A stretch of 64,000 nucleotides of DNA from Metasolibacillus sp. (GCF_025291715.1 NZ_JAMBIZ010000003.1:1-64000), one strand, 5' to 3'; counted from the first letter of the stretch, positions 45,002-54,978 are shown. Program-made: numbers and translations. The notes: generated by a model from the sequence alone, not told the origin.

Positions 45002-46255
45002 GTGGCAAATATCAAACAATTACAACAAGCAATGCAGGATGGAGATTTGCAAAAAATAGACCAGCTGTTGGAGCCGTTTTTAATGAATGCAGAGCCGAAT
45101 GCACAATATGAAATAGCGGAGTCGTTTATGCATTATGGCTATTTACAGCAAGCTAACAGAACGTTAGAGCATTTGCAGTTCCTATTTCCGGAAGAAGCGC
45201 AGCTCATCATCGATCGAGCAAATGTGATGATGGAAATTGGTGAGGAGGATGAGGCATTAGAGCTACTTTTATCCGTTGATACAGAGTCGCCAGAATACCC
45301 GCAAGCATTGCTCGCATTAGCAGATTATTATCAAATGCAAGGCTTATTTGAAGTAGCAGAAAAGCGTATCAATGAGGCGGTAGAGCTTTTGCCGAATGAA
45401 CCGTTATTGCAATTTGCCAAGGCAGAGCTTTTGTTTGAAACGGGACGCTTTACAGAGGCAGCGCGCATTTATGATGAATTATATACGCTCGATAAAAATT
45501 TTGCAGGTGTTTCATTAGCTGCGCGCTTAGCTGAAGTGTATCGTGCAGGGGCAGGCTATGAAAAAGCGCTTGACTATTATATGGAAGCGTTAGAGGATGA
45601 AGTGTCGCCAGATATGTTATTTGGTTCAGCATATGCAGCATTTCAAACCGAAAAATATGAGCTTGCCACAAAGCAGCTTGAAGATTTAAAAGAGCTGGAT
45701 CCCGATTATTTTTCTGCCTATTTATTGCTCGCAGAAAGCTATGCGATGCTGGAAGATAATAAGCGCGCGTATCAAGCGATTCAGGAAGGGCTAGCACGCG
45801 ACGAATATGACAAGGCGCTGTATTTATTTGCAGGAAAAATGGCGTTGAAAAATAACTTGCCAAATGAGGCAGTTGAACATTTGCAGCAAGCGGTTGCGCT
45901 GGACCCTGAGTATATGGAAGCAATTTTAGTGCTGATGTCGATTTACAGTAAAGAAGAACAATATGAGGCAATTATTGAATTGTATGAGCAGCTGGAGAAG
46001 GAGCAATTTGGTTGGACGGCTTTAGCGCCATTTGTTGCAGAAGCGTATAATCAGGATGAACAGTTCGAAAAAGCATACGTTATTTACAAGAAAGCATATA
46101 ATGATTTTAAGGATGATGAAGTATTTTTAGAAGCGTATAGTTATTTTCTAATTGAAGATGGCAAACGTGATGAAGCGAAGGAAGTTGTGAAGAGGTTAAT
46201 GACACTACAGCCGACAGAGCAACAATGGATTGATTTATACGAGAGCTTTGAGTAA
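45002..46255 (+). CDS. ypiA: Tetratricopeptide-repeat protein YpiA
   Basis: 417 residues from GTG, made almost entirely of helical TPR-like repeats of about 34 residues (for example AEVYRAGAGYEKALDYYMEALE, and AVEHLQQAVALDPEYMEAIL). Strongly acidic. No catalytic motif; presumed scaffold. Same position before ypiB as in B. subtilis. Confidence 0.88.
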   Translation: MANIKQLQQAMQDGDLQKIDQLLEPFLMNAEPNAQYEIAESFMHYGYLQQANRTLEHLQFLFPEEAQLIIDRANVMMEIGEEDEALELLLSVDTESPEYPQALLALADYYQMQGLFEVAEKRINEAVELLPNEPLLQFAKAELLFETGRFTEAARIYDELYTLDKNFAGVSLAARLAEVYRAGAGYEKALDYYMEALEDEVSPDMLFGSAYAAFQTEKYELATKQLEDLKELDPDYFSAYLLLAESYAMLEDNKRAYQAIQEGLARDEYDKALYLFAGKMALKNNLPNEAVEHLQQAVALDPEYMEAILVLMSIYSKEEQYEAIIELYEQLEKEQFGWTALAPFVAEAYNQDEQFEKAYVIYKKAYNDFKDDEVFLEAYSYFLIEDGKRDEAKEVVKRLMTLQPTEQQWIDLYESFE

Positions 46256-46270
46256 AGGGGGCATTGTAGC

Positions 46271-46822
46271 ATGGCATCATCCGTCCCAATTGCAGAGAAA
46301 AAGATATTTGTGCGATGGTTTTTGAAAAATTACCAATTGAAGCGTAGGGAATGTGTATGGATTTTAAATTACCTATTAAGCGATGAAAAGTTGCTAGAAA
46401 ATGTATGCTTTGTAGAAGAAGCACATTACTGCCCGCGCGCAATTGTCATGTCCTCTGTTGAAAGTAATGGTGTACCATTTCGCTTTTATAAAGGCAATAT
46501 TATGACGGCAGATGCGGAAAAATCATTTCACGATTTAAGGTTAAACCCAGATGAAATGATGTATATTCAAATAAACTTTCCAAATATACCACCGAACCAA
46601 GTATATTTAGCGGTGTTGGAGGAAAACCCTTATATGCCGAAATATTTGCATATTAGCGAAAAAGATCGAATTTTAGCCGAGCAATTGTTAAAAGATAGCA
46701 TGCGCGCCTTTCAAGAGGAGAAGCTGTTGAAGGAAATTGATGAGGCGTTAGATCAAGGCGATAAAACTCGCTTTTTTGAGCTATCGAGCTTATTACAGGC
46801 ATTACAGCATGTGCAAAAATAG
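46271..46822 (+). CDS. ypiB: UPF0302 / IDEAL-domain protein YpiB
   Basis: 183 residues. N-terminal UPF0302 domain ([20 protein letters not shown] near 9-28) and a short C-terminal IDEAL motif ([20 protein letters not shown] near 153-172). Both are typical of YpiB. Molecular function unknown. It lies 15 nt after ypiA. Confidence 0.9.
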   Translation: MASSVPIAEKKIFVRWFLKNYQLKRRECVWILNYLLSDEKLLENVCFVEEAHYCPRAIVMSSVESNGVPFRFYKGNIMTADAEKSFHDLRLNPDEMMYIQINFPNIPPNQVYLAVLEENPYMPKYLHISEKDRILAEQLLKDSMRAFQEEKLLKEIDEALDQGDKTRFFELSSLLQALQHVQK

Positions 46823-46853
46823 GAAACAGTACATGTTTCACTTGTAGGGCCTT

Positions 46854-46893
46854 AGCTGTCGGAAAAGAGATGACTTTTCCGACAGCTCTTTAT
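46854..46893 (+). terminator. Terminator after ypiB
   Basis: Perfect 14-bp arms AGCTGTCGGAAAAG and CTTTTCCGACAGCT with a 6-nt loop, then CTTTATC. Confidence 0.82.
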
Positions 46894-46919
46894 CATGATT
46901 CAATTTAGGAGGAAGCATC

Positions 46920-47366
46920 ATGTTTTTTAATGCAAAAGATGTAGAACAATTTCAAGCGCAGCAGCAATTTATTGATACAGCAGTTGTCCCATTATTAAAT
47001 ATAGGTTTAGAGCAGCCAAAAATAAGGCATAGTAGTTCACAAGTAGAGTTTTTAATGTCGTTAACTTCCTTTATTGAACAGCAATTTCGAGGCAGACTAA
47101 TGCTCGTTCCGCCAATTGCCTATTTGGAGCAAACGCCACAGCAAGTTGACCTTGCTGCTTGGACAGAGGCGCTAACAAACGCAGGCTTCAAACATATTTT
47201 CTTTGTCACTTGCGATCATCATTGGACAAGCTTTGAGGCAGACTACAATATCATTTGGCTTCCAGCAATTCCATTAGAATCCATGGATGCAAGCATGAAG
47301 CAAAAAATTTTAGAAGACCAATTAAAGATGATTATTCCAAAGTTAACAGCGCAATGGGCAAAGTAG
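46920..47366 (+). CDS. ypiF: DUF2487 protein YpiF
   Basis: 148 residues, cytoplasmic, no membrane segment. Matches the YpiF/DUF2487 protein that precedes qcrA in Bacilli (MFFNAKDVEQF start). Function unknown; conserved location suggests a link with QcrABC. Ribosome-binding site AGGAGG. Confidence 0.85.
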   Translation: MFFNAKDVEQFQAQQQFIDTAVVPLLNIGLEQPKIRHSSSQVEFLMSLTSFIEQQFRGRLMLVPPIAYLEQTPQQVDLAAWTEALTNAGFKHIFFVTCDHHWTSFEADYNIIWLPAIPLESMDASMKQKILEDQLKMIIPKLTAQWAK

Positions 47367-47385
47367 TCAAATAGCTTCATGAAAT

Positions 47386-47448
47386 GTTCACAAAGTGTCG
47401 AAAACGACCGAATGTCGTATTGACCAACTTATTTTATTGATATATCAT
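47386..47448 (+). promoter_or_regulatory. Promoter region of the qcrABC operon
   Basis: TTGACC at 47420-47425, a 17-bp spacer and TATCAT at 47443-47448 make a good vegetative promoter. Upstream, 47386-47394 read on the minus strand gives TTTGTGAAC, one base from the ResD box (TTTGTGAAT) as I recall it; ResD controls respiration genes in Bacillus. Confidence 0.65.
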
Positions 47449-47510
47449 AGATATGTCCTAGTATTACTATTTGTAAAAGTATTGACCTTTTAGTTAGAGG
47501 GGGGAAAAGA

Positions 47511-48014
47511 GTGAGTAATAATCGAGTAACGCGACGTCAATTTTTAAACTACACTTTAACTGGTGTTGGTGGATTTATGGCGGCGGGAATGTTAATGCCA
47601 ATGGTGCGTTTTGCTATTGATCCAGTATTACAAACAAAAGCAGAAGGCGACTTTATTTTAACAAGTCAAAAGGTTGCAGATATTACAGAAGAACCTATTA
47701 GCGTAAACTTTACATTCGAGCAGGTGGATGCTTGGTATAAATCGGATGTAACAGAAGCAGCATGGGTATATAAGAGCGGTGATCAAATTGTCGCACTTTC
47801 ACCTGTATGTAAGCATTTAGGCTGTACTGTAAACTGGGCTGGAGATTCAGAGCATCCGGAGCAGTTCTTCTGTCCATGTCACCTTGGCCGTTATGAGAAG
47901 AACGGTCAAAACGTAGCAGGTACACCACCTCTTGGCCCATTAGACCAATATGAAGTGGCAGAAAAAGATGGTTTCTTAATGATCGGGAAAAAAGTCCCGA
48001 ATACTTTTAGTTAA
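47511..48014 (+). CDS. qcrA: Menaquinol:cytochrome c reductase Rieske subunit QcrA
   Basis: 167 residues from GTG. N-terminal twin-arginine-type motif VTRRQFLNYTL and one membrane helix. The Rieske [2Fe-2S] ligands are in CKHLGC and CPCHLGRYEKNG (about 103-130). Accepts electrons from menaquinol and passes them to the c-type haem. First gene of a three-gene operon. Confidence 0.95.
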   Translation: MSNNRVTRRQFLNYTLTGVGGFMAAGMLMPMVRFAIDPVLQTKAEGDFILTSQKVADITEEPISVNFTFEQVDAWYKSDVTEAAWVYKSGDQIVALSPVCKHLGCTVNWAGDSEHPEQFFCPCHLGRYEKNGQNVAGTPPLGPLDQYEVAEKDGFLMIGKKVPNTFS

Positions 48015-48037
48015 TTTAGTTAGGGGGTACTAATCAA

Positions 48038-48712
48038 GTGCTAAATAAAATTTATGATTGGGTCGATGAGCGCTTAGATATTACACCTATTTGGCGTGAT
48101 ATTGCCGACCACGAAGTGCCAGAGCACGTAAACCCTGCCCATCACTTTTCAGCATTTGTTTACTGTTTCGGTGGATTAACTTTCTTCATTACAGTAATTC
48201 AAGTTTTATCTGGTATGTTCTTAACAATGTATTATGTACCGGACGTAGAAAATGCATGGAAATCAGTTTATTATTTACAAAACGAAGTAGCATTTGGTGA
48301 AATCGTTCGTGGTATGCACCACTGGGGAGCTTCATTAGTTATCGTAATGATGTTCTTACATACGCTTCGTGTATTCTTCACAGGCTCTTATAAAAAGCCT
48401 CGTGAACTAAACTGGATTGTTGGTGTAGGTATTTTTGGTGTAATGCTTGGGTTAGGTTTCACAGGTTATTTACTTCCTTGGGACATGAAAGCATTGTTTG
48501 CAACAAAAGTAGGTATTGAAATCGCAGCATCTGTACCATTTATTGGTGAAATGATTAAAGTTTTATTAGCAGGTGATGCTGAAATTCTAGGTGCAGCAAC
48601 GTTAACACGTTTCTTCGCGATTCATGTATTCTTCTTACCAGCTGCATTATTTGCTTTACTTGCAGCACACTTTATCATGATTCGTCGTCAAGGTATTTCA
48701 GGACCACTTTGA
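48038..48712 (+). CDS. qcrB: Menaquinol:cytochrome c reductase cytochrome b subunit QcrB
   Basis: 224 residues, four membrane helices like cytochrome b6. The four haem-binding His are in RGMHHWGASLVIVMMFLHTLRVF and FFAIHVFFLPAALFALLAAHF. PRELNWIVG and GYLLPWDMKA are the quinone-site and helix-C motifs. Start is GTG with AGGGGGT upstream. Confidence 0.95.
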   Translation: MLNKIYDWVDERLDITPIWRDIADHEVPEHVNPAHHFSAFVYCFGGLTFFITVIQVLSGMFLTMYYVPDVENAWKSVYYLQNEVAFGEIVRGMHHWGASLVIVMMFLHTLRVFFTGSYKKPRELNWIVGVGIFGVMLGLGFTGYLLPWDMKALFATKVGIEIAASVPFIGEMIKVLLAGDAEILGAATLTRFFAIHVFFLPAALFALLAAHFIMIRRQGISGPL

Positions 48713-48751
48713 TTTAACAATGTTTGAATGATTTTTTAAGGAGGGGACACT

Positions 48752-49549
48752 ATGCAACGCGGAAAAGGTATGAAGTTCGTAGGCGATTCGCGTATTAAAG
48801 CGACTAACCGTATGCCGAACAAGCCTAAAGATTATTCCGAGTATCCAGGAAAAACAGAAGCCTTTTGGCCTGATTTCTTATTAAAAGAATGGATGGTAGG
48901 TGCTTTATTCTTAATCGGGTACCTATTATTAACTGTCGCTCACCCTTCACCACTTGAAGGTCCGGCAGATCCAACAAATGCTTCTTATATTCCGTTACCG
49001 GACTGGTACTTCTTATTCATGTACCAATTATTAAAATATACTTTTGCTTCAGGTCCATATAATGTGATTGGAGCTATCGTTATTCCAGGTTTAGCGTTTG
49101 GTGCTTTAGCGCTTGTACCATTCTTAGATACAACGCCAGAGCGTCGTCCGATTAAACGTCCATTGCCAACAGCATTCATGTTATTAGCTATCGCTTCAAT
49201 GATTTATTTAACTTGGGAATCTGTTGCAAATCATGACTGGGAAGCTGCTAAAGCTCAAGGTGTGATTACGGATAAAGATTTAGGATTACTACCTGATGTA
49301 GAGATTGATGAAAGCTCTCCAGGTTATGAAATTTTCCAATCGCAAGCATCTTGTATTGGTTGTCACGGTGGTGACTTAACTGGTGGAACAGGTGCACCTA
49401 TGCTTTTAGGTAATGAATTAACAGCTGAGGAAGTAAAAGAGATCGTAATAAATGGTCGTGGCGGTATGCCAGGTGGCGCATTTGACGGTACAGAAGAAGA
49501 ACTTGATCAGTTAGCAGAGTTTATTGCTAGCCTAAAAGAAGCGGAATAA
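48752..49549 (+). CDS. qcrC: Menaquinol:cytochrome c reductase cytochrome b/c subunit QcrC
   Basis: 265 residues. N-terminal half resembles subunit IV of the b6f complex (three membrane helices, PDWYFLFMYQLLKYTF near 83-98). C-terminal half is a cytochrome c domain with haem site CIGCH (about 204-208) and axial Met in GRGGMPGG. This fusion is characteristic of Bacillus-type bc complexes. Confidence 0.95.
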   Translation: MQRGKGMKFVGDSRIKATNRMPNKPKDYSEYPGKTEAFWPDFLLKEWMVGALFLIGYLLLTVAHPSPLEGPADPTNASYIPLPDWYFLFMYQLLKYTFASGPYNVIGAIVIPGLAFGALALVPFLDTTPERRPIKRPLPTAFMLLAIASMIYLTWESVANHDWEAAKAQGVITDKDLGLLPDVEIDESSPGYEIFQSQASCIGCHGGDLTGGTGAPMLLGNELTAEEVKEIVINGRGGMPGGAFDGTEEELDQLAEFIASLKEAE

Positions 49550-49555
49550 TTTTAA

Positions 49556-49587
49556 AAGAGAGTCAGTGTACTGACTCTCTTTTTTTC
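49556..49587 (+). terminator. Terminator after qcrC
   Basis: Perfect 12-bp arms AAGAGAGTCAGT and ACTGACTCTCTT, then TTTTTTT. Confidence 0.9.
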
Positions 49588-49613
49588 AATGTGATAGAAG
49601 AAAGGAATTTGCT

Positions 49614-50222
49614 ATGCAGCAACTAATTTTTCAATGTTGGCATATACTGACAAATAAAGCATTTTTAATTTTATTGCTGATTATTAATATTCTTGGAACA
49701 ATTTACGGATACTATTGGTATGGCGCTCAGCTAGCAACAACGGAGCCTATTTTTTATATTTTTGTTCCTGATAGTCCAACCGCTAGCTTATTTTTCTGCT
49801 TTGCTATTATTGGCTGGTTATTAGGCAAGCATTTTAAATTGATGGAAGTATTAGCCTTGGTGACATTAGTGAAATATGGTCTGTGGGCGGTTGTAATGAA
49901 TTTATTAACGCTTGTTGAAACAGGCTATATTGGCTGGATGGGCTGGATGCTTGTGTTTTCACATTTCATGATGGCGGTACAAGCTGTGCTGTACATACCA
50001 AAGTATCGCTTCCAATTTTGGCATGTTGCTGTAGCAGCAATTTGGACATTGCATAATGATGTCATTGATTATGTATTTGGTCAAATGCCTTACTACCGTA
50101 TTTTAGATCAATTTGCTAGCCAAATCGGTTATTTCACATTTTGGTTATCTATAGTATGTATTGTAATTGCTTACTTTACATATAAAGGGAAGCTTCAACC
50201 AATAAGGGAATCGGATTTTTAA
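49614..50222 (+). CDS. ypjA: DUF1405 membrane protein YpjA
   Basis: 202 residues, about six membrane helices, with aromatic-rich loops (YGYYWYGAQL near 31-40; WTLHNDVIDYVFGQMPYY near 140-157). Family DUF1405; function unknown. Located after qcrC as in B. subtilis. AAAGGAA serves as ribosome-binding site. Confidence 0.85.
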   Translation: MQQLIFQCWHILTNKAFLILLLIINILGTIYGYYWYGAQLATTEPIFYIFVPDSPTASLFFCFAIIGWLLGKHFKLMEVLALVTLVKYGLWAVVMNLLTLVETGYIGWMGWMLVFSHFMMAVQAVLYIPKYRFQFWHVAVAAIWTLHNDVIDYVFGQMPYYRILDQFASQIGYFTFWLSIVCIVIAYFTYKGKLQPIRESDF

Positions 50223-50488
50223 GGCTTATTTTCAATGTAGCTGCTTTTATTGAATCTAAGTTGATTATAGCGGAGCCCGCGCCTGTGAAAAGCTCCCCAT
50301 AGCGGAAATCAGCGATATTTTCAGTCTTTTATAAAGATTAGACACCACCATACGCCATTTAGCTTGTCAACCGCAACTGATGGTGATGAGCCAATGTGTA
50401 ATAAAAAGAGGTAATTGTTTGCATGAGTTGTCAAAACTATTTAAAATAGTAGTTGGAACTAAAGATAGAGGGGAAGAGAGCAGAAAAT
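50223..50488. other. Spacer between ypjA and the YugP-type peptidase gene
   Basis: About 265 bp. A weak inverted repeat (CACCACCAT / ATGGTG, near 50344-50388) has no T-run. No promoter or small ORF stands out. Confidence 0.3.
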
Positions 50489-51169
50489 ATGGCAATGTAC
50501 ATTATTTATTTTGCGATTGTGTTAATTTTACCAATCTATGCACAAATGAAAGTAAAAAGCACCTATAAAAAGTTTGCGCAAGTACCAGCTGCTAAAGGAA
50601 TGTCTGGTGCTCAAGTAGCACGTATGATTTTAGATCAGCATGGATTGACTGATGTTCGTGTTGTACCAACGCAAGGGTTTTTATCTGACCATTATAACCC
50701 AGCAACAAAAACAGTAGCATTATCTGAGGATAACTACTACAATACGTCAATTGCTGGTACAGCAGTTGCGGCACACGAAGTAGGTCACGCAATTCAACAT
50801 AAAGAAGCTTATTCATTTTTAACATTGCGTTCAAAGCTAGTACCAGTAGCAAATATTTCTTCAAATGCTTCATGGATATTTGTATTAATTGGTGTTATCG
50901 CATCACAACCAAATTTATTATTATTGGGGATCGTATTATTAGCTGCTGGTGTTGTGTTCCAAATCATAACATTACCAGTAGAGTTTGATGCATCGAAGCG
51001 CGCAATGAATGAAGTCGTTTCACTTGGTATTATCGGAAATAACGAAGAACGCTCTGCGAAAAAAGTATTAAATGCAGCCGCTATGACATACGTAGCAGCA
51101 GCAGCTGTAGCAGTGTTAGAGCTATTACGTTTAGTATTAATTTACACAGGTATGCGCTCAGATGATTAG
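50489..51169 (+). CDS. yugP: Membrane zinc metallopeptidase, YugP family
   Basis: 226 residues. N-terminal membrane helix (YIIYFAIVLILPIYAQMKV), zinc motif AAHEVGHAIQH (HEXXH near 92-96), and two or more further membrane helices. YugP is of unknown substrate. In B. subtilis yugP is elsewhere and ypjB stands here. The frame opens further upstream, but the homologous start with the membrane helix is at 50489. Confidence 0.87.
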   Translation: MAMYIIYFAIVLILPIYAQMKVKSTYKKFAQVPAAKGMSGAQVARMILDQHGLTDVRVVPTQGFLSDHYNPATKTVALSEDNYYNTSIAGTAVAAHEVGHAIQHKEAYSFLTLRSKLVPVANISSNASWIFVLIGVIASQPNLLLLGIVLLAAGVVFQIITLPVEFDASKRAMNEVVSLGIIGNNEERSAKKVLNAAAMTYVAAAAVAVLELLRLVLIYTGMRSDD

Positions 51170-51170
51170 T

Positions 51171-51210
51171 AAAAAATGTAGGTGCGTTTTTGCACCTACA
51201 TTTTTTATGT
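51171..51210. terminator. Bidirectional terminator between yugP and ypjC
   Basis: AAAAAATGTAGGTGC pairs with GCACCTACATTTTTT; A-run and T-run on either side let it work for both convergent genes. Confidence 0.88.
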
Positions 51211-51262
51211 TTTAATAGCAAGTATCTGATAACATTGCCAAACTTACCATTAGCCTTTATCG

Positions 51263-52129
51263 TTAATGAATCGGCTGCTTTTTATCATCTAAAGTAAAGC
51301 CTTCACCAGCCACATCACGTACATCTAAAATGGAAACGAATGCGTGTGGGTCGACTTCATGAATAATCGATTTTAAACGCACAATTTCATTGCGCCCAAC
51401 GACACAATAAATTACATCCTTTTGCTCTTTTGTGAAATAGCCATGCCCTTCAAGAAGCGTAATGCCACGCTCCATTTTTTCCGCAATAATTGCTGCAATC
51501 GCATTTGTATGAGGAGAAATAATGATTGCCCCTTTTGCCGAATAGGCGCCGTCCTGCACAAAATCAATAACTCGTCCACCGACATAAACTGCTACAAGCG
51601 TATACATCATAGAGCGAGCATCTAAAAACGTCAGCCATGATAATAAAATAACGACTGCATCAAAGGCGAACATCGTTTTTCCCATAGACCAGCCAACATA
51701 TTTATGAAGTAGCCTTGCGACAATATCGACGCCTCCTGTTGTCCCACCGAAACGAAAAACAATTCCTAATCCAAGCCCAACAAATACTCCCGCAAAAAGT
51801 GAGACGAGCAGTAAATCATCCTGCAAATTCATTTGAAATTCATATAGCTGGAAAATCTTTAGAAACAGCGAAACAGATGTAGTTCCGATTAACGTATAAA
51901 TTAAAGATTTTTTTCCGAGTAAGCGCCAGCCAATAATAAACATCGGAATGTTTAATAGCAAGTTTAATAAGGCTGGGTCCCAATGTAGTGTAAAATATAA
52001 AATAAGTGTAATACCGCTAAAGCCACCCTCACCTAATTGGTTTTGCATATTAAAGTGGACAAAGCCGAAGCTAAAAATAGCTGTTCCAATTAGTATACCG
52101 ATGATGTTGCGAATTTTGATGCCTTTCAT
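51263..52129 (-). CDS. ypjC: YitT-family membrane protein YpjC
   Basis: 288 residues. Five or six membrane helices of the YitT/DUF161 type (FGGTTGGVDIVARLLHKYVG near 131-150) followed by a soluble DUF2179 domain (ITLLEGHGYFTKEQKDVIYCVV near 220-241). Function unknown. Transcribed opposite to its neighbours; ribosome-binding site AGGAACAGG. Confidence 0.88.
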   Translation of the reverse strand: MKGIKIRNIIGILIGTAIFSFGFVHFNMQNQLGEGGFSGITLILYFTLHWDPALLNLLLNIPMFIIGWRLLGKKSLIYTLIGTTSVSLFLKIFQLYEFQMNLQDDLLLVSLFAGVFVGLGLGIVFRFGGTTGGVDIVARLLHKYVGWSMGKTMFAFDAVVILLSWLTFLDARSMMYTLVAVYVGGRVIDFVQDGAYSAKGAIIISPHTNAIAAIIAEKMERGITLLEGHGYFTKEQKDVIYCVVGRNEIVRLKSIIHEVDPHAFVSILDVRDVAGEGFTLDDKKQPIH

Positions 52130-52269
52130 CCTGTTCCTCCATTACATGCGTGAATTTTCTACTTCACGCACAAAAATTTGCATTTTCTCCACGCCTTTTA
52201 TTATGTTTCATTTTTGATGTTTTGACAATACGCAGTGAAATCTATAAATTAAAGATAAGGAGTGATAGG

Positions 52270-52608
52270 ATGACAACAGAAATAACAATGCAGCAATTGC
52301 AGCAACGTGTGGACGATTATATTGGACAATTCAAGGAAGGCTATTTCCCTCCTTTTGAGCTATTAGCGCGATTAACAGAGGAATTAGGTGAGCTATCACG
52401 CGAAGTCCAAGATGTTTACGGACAGAAAAAGAAGAAAGCAACAGAGGATATAGGTAGCATTGAAGAAGAGCTTGGAGACTTTTTCTTCGTGCTTGTATGC
52501 TTTGCCAATGCACAAGGGATTAAGCTAGACGAAGCACTTTTACGCGTGCTTCAGAAATTCGAAACACGCGATAAAGATCGCTGGACGAGAAAGGACGGGG
52601 AAGGATGA
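52270..52608 (+). CDS. ypjD: MazG-like nucleotide pyrophosphohydrolase YpjD
   Basis: 112 residues of all-alpha MazG fold. Metal-binding acidic motif RLTEELGELSREV (about 36-48) and EEELGDFFFVLVCFAN (about 66-81). It probably hydrolyses non-canonical dNTPs. Overlaps dapB by 4 nt. The frame is open upstream to 52150, but AAGGAGTG precedes 52270. Confidence 0.9.
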   Translation: MTTEITMQQLQQRVDDYIGQFKEGYFPPFELLARLTEELGELSREVQDVYGQKKKKATEDIGSIEEELGDFFFVLVCFANAQGIKLDEALLRVLQKFETRDKDRWTRKDGEG

Positions 52609-53399
52609 TTAAAGTAGCAATTGCAGGTGCACGTGGAAAAATGGGAATTGAGGCTGTACATACCGTAATGAAGCGTGAAGGCTTAGCGCTTGTAGCAGTG
52701 CTTGATTATAAGGAAATAGCTGCAACACTGGGCGAGCTAGAACAATTTCCTAACGATTATCAAGTGCCTATTTTTACAAGCTTTGATGAGCTTGTTGCAC
52801 AAACACAGCCAGATGTTTTAATTGATTTAACGAACCCACAATCCGTATATGAGCATACTAAGCAAGCATTATTACATAAAGTACGACCGGTTATTGGAAC
52901 GACAGGCTTTACAGAGGAGCAACTAGAGGAGTTAACACAGCTTGCACAGGAACAACAAATTGGCTGCATTATCGCACCAAACTTTGCGTTAGGTGCTGTG
53001 TTGATGATGAAATTTGCGAAGGAGGCAGCGAAATACTTTAGCGATGTTGAAATTATCGAAATGCATCATGATAAAAAATTGGATGCACCGAGTGGTACAG
53101 GTGTGAAAACAGCGCAGATGATAGCGGAAGTACGCCAAGCAAAAGGGCAAGGCCATCCAGAGGAGCATGAAACAATTACAGGCTCACGTGGAGGCGACTT
53201 CGACGGGATGCGTATTCACTCTGTCCGCTTGCCAGGCCTTGTAGCACATCAGCAAGTGCTATTTGGTGGGGAAGGACAGCTTTTGACAATTCGTCATGAC
53301 TCATTAAATCGAGAATCATTTATGAGCGGTATTGTATTTTGTATAGAAACGGTAGTCGGTATTGAGCATCTTGTGTATGGACTTGAAAATATACTTTAG
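52605..53399 (+). CDS. dapB: 4-hydroxy-tetrahydrodipicolinate reductase
   Basis: 264 residues, lysine/diaminopimelate pathway. NAD(P) motif VAIAGARGKMGIEAV at 4-18, GTTGFTEEQ near 102, and the substrate motif MHHDKKLDAPSGTGVKTA near 153-170. Start coupled to ypjD. Confidence 0.95.
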   Translation: MIKVAIAGARGKMGIEAVHTVMKREGLALVAVLDYKEIAATLGELEQFPNDYQVPIFTSFDELVAQTQPDVLIDLTNPQSVYEHTKQALLHKVRPVIGTTGFTEEQLEELTQLAQEQQIGCIIAPNFALGAVLMMKFAKEAAKYFSDVEIIEMHHDKKLDAPSGTGVKTAQMIAEVRQAKGQGHPEEHETITGSRGGDFDGMRIHSVRLPGLVAHQQVLFGGEGQLLTIRHDSLNRESFMSGIVFCIETVVGIEHLVYGLENIL

Positions 53400-53416
53400 A
53401 AATGGACTGACATGTG

Positions 53417-53821
53417 ATGAAAATAGCATTAATTGCGCATGACCGTAAAAAGGACGATTTAGTTCAGTTTGCTATTGCTTACCAAGATATATTCGCACAG
53501 CACGATTTATACGCGACTGGAACAACAGGCTCACGCGTAGAGGAGGCAACAGGTTTAGCGATTACACGCTTTCGCTCAGGTCCTTTAGGTGGCGACCAAC
53601 AAATAGGGGCGATGATTGCAAATAATGATATGGATATGGTGTTTTTCTTCCGTGATCCATTAACAGCACAGCCACATGAACCTGATGTAACAGCACTCGT
53701 TCGCTTATGTGATGTCTATCATATTCCACTCGCAACGAATATGGGCACTGCTGAAATTTTATTAAAGGGCTTGCAAGAAGGTCTAGTTGATTGGCGCTTG
53801 ATTGCGGAGCGCAGGCAGTAA
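53417..53821 (+). CDS. mgsA: Methylglyoxal synthase
   Basis: 134 residues. It converts dihydroxyacetone phosphate to methylglyoxal. [17 protein letters not shown] at 3-19 (phosphate-binding His/Lys), [28 protein letters not shown] with the catalytic Asp, and [14 protein letters not shown]. Methylglyoxal is detoxified through bacillithiol in Bacilli, and bshA is the next gene. A GTG immediately before the ATG is a possible alternative start; the ribosome-binding site is weak. Confidence 0.93.
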   Translation: MKIALIAHDRKKDDLVQFAIAYQDIFAQHDLYATGTTGSRVEEATGLAITRFRSGPLGGDQQIGAMIANNDMDMVFFFRDPLTAQPHEPDVTALVRLCDVYHIPLATNMGTAEILLKGLQEGLVDWRLIAERRQ

Positions 53822-53841
53822 AGAAGTTATGGAGGGGTACA

Positions 53842-54978
53842 ATGAAAAAGCTAAAAATTGGTATTACATGTTATCCGACAGTCGGTGGTTCTGGTGTTAT
53901 CGCAACAGAGCTTGGGAAAATGTTAGCGGAGCGTGGCCATGAAATTCATTTTATTACATCGAGCGTACCTTTTCGTTTAAATAAAATTTATTCAAATATT
54001 TTCTTTCATGAAGTGGAAGTAAGCAATTACTCTGTTTTTCAATATCCACCATATGATATTGCATTAGCAAGTAAAATGGCTGATGTCATACAAAATGAAG
54101 AATTGGATATTTTACATGTCCATTATGCTGTTCCACATGCGGTTTGTGCAGTGCTAGCAAAAGCGATGTCAAAAAGAGATGTACGCATTATTACAACATT
54201 GCATGGAACGGACATAACAGTTTTAGGGCAAGATTCTGGCTTAACACAGGCAATTAAATATGGCATTGAGCAATCGGATATTGTCACGGCTGTTTCTGAT
54301 GCATTAAAAGAGCAAACGTATGAGCTAATTGAGACGACAAAGCCGATTGAAACGGTGTATAACTTTGTTGACGAGGCAGTTTTTAAGCCATTAAATGCTG
54401 AATACTTAAAGGCACAGTTTGGCATCCAGCCACATGAAAAAGTATTGATTCATGTGTCAAACTTTAGAAAGATTAAAAATTTGCCAGATGTCATCGATTC
54501 ATTTATGAAGGTGCGTGCACAAATGGAAGCAAAGCTGATTCTTGTAGGGGATGGTCCTGAAAAGCATCGCGTAATGGAGCGAGTAAAATGCTCACCATAT
54601 AGTGCAGACATTTTGTTTTTAGGGAAGCAGGAAAATATCGCTGAGTTATATGCCATTAGTGATTTAAAGCTTTTATTATCAGAAAAAGAATCATTTGGCT
54701 TAGTGTTACTTGAAGCGATGGCATGTGGTGTTCCAGGTATTGGTACAGCAATCGGTGGTATACCTGAGGTTATTGAGCATGGTATAAACGGCTATATCGT
54801 TGATTTGCATGATACGGATGCAGTCGCTGCGTATGCCTTAACATTATTACAGGATGACGATAAGCTACAGCAATTCCGCACTGCTGCAATAGCCACAGCA
54901 CAGGTCAAATTCCAATCTGAAAAGATTATTGCGCAATATGAGGACTTATATGCGCGTTTATTAGGAATGACAATATGA
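53842..54978 (+). CDS. bshA: N-acetyl-alpha-D-glucosaminyl L-malate synthase BshA
   Basis: 378 residues, GT-B glycosyltransferase, first step of bacillithiol synthesis. Starts [20 protein letters not shown], has [12 protein letters not shown] near 113-124 and the nucleotide-sugar motif [18 protein letters not shown] near 282-299. The bshB1 deacetylase gene that lies between mgsA and bshA in B. subtilis is missing. Ribosome-binding site GGAGGGG; cca overlaps its stop. Confidence 0.93.
   Translation: MKKLKIGITCYPTVGGSGVIATELGKMLAERGHEIHFITSSVPFRLNKIYSNIFFHEVEVSNYSVFQYPPYDIALASKMADVIQNEELDILHVHYAVPHAVCAVLAKAMSKRDVRIITTLHGTDITVLGQDSGLTQAIKYGIEQSDIVTAVSDALKEQTYELIETTKPIETVYNFVDEAVFKPLNAEYLKAQFGIQPHEKVLIHVSNFRKIKNLPDVIDSFMKVRAQMEAKLILVGDGPEKHRVMERVKCSPYSADILFLGKQENIAELYAISDLKLLLSEKESFGLVLLEAMACGVPGIGTAIGGIPEVIEHGINGYIVDLHDTDAVAAYALTLLQDDDKLQQFRTAAIATAQVKFQSEKIIAQYEDLYARLLGMTI

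Noticed and set aside
50380-50568. 62-codon open frame overlapping the start of the YugP-type peptidase gene
   Set aside because: It overlaps the real gene in another frame, has poor composition and no family resemblance.
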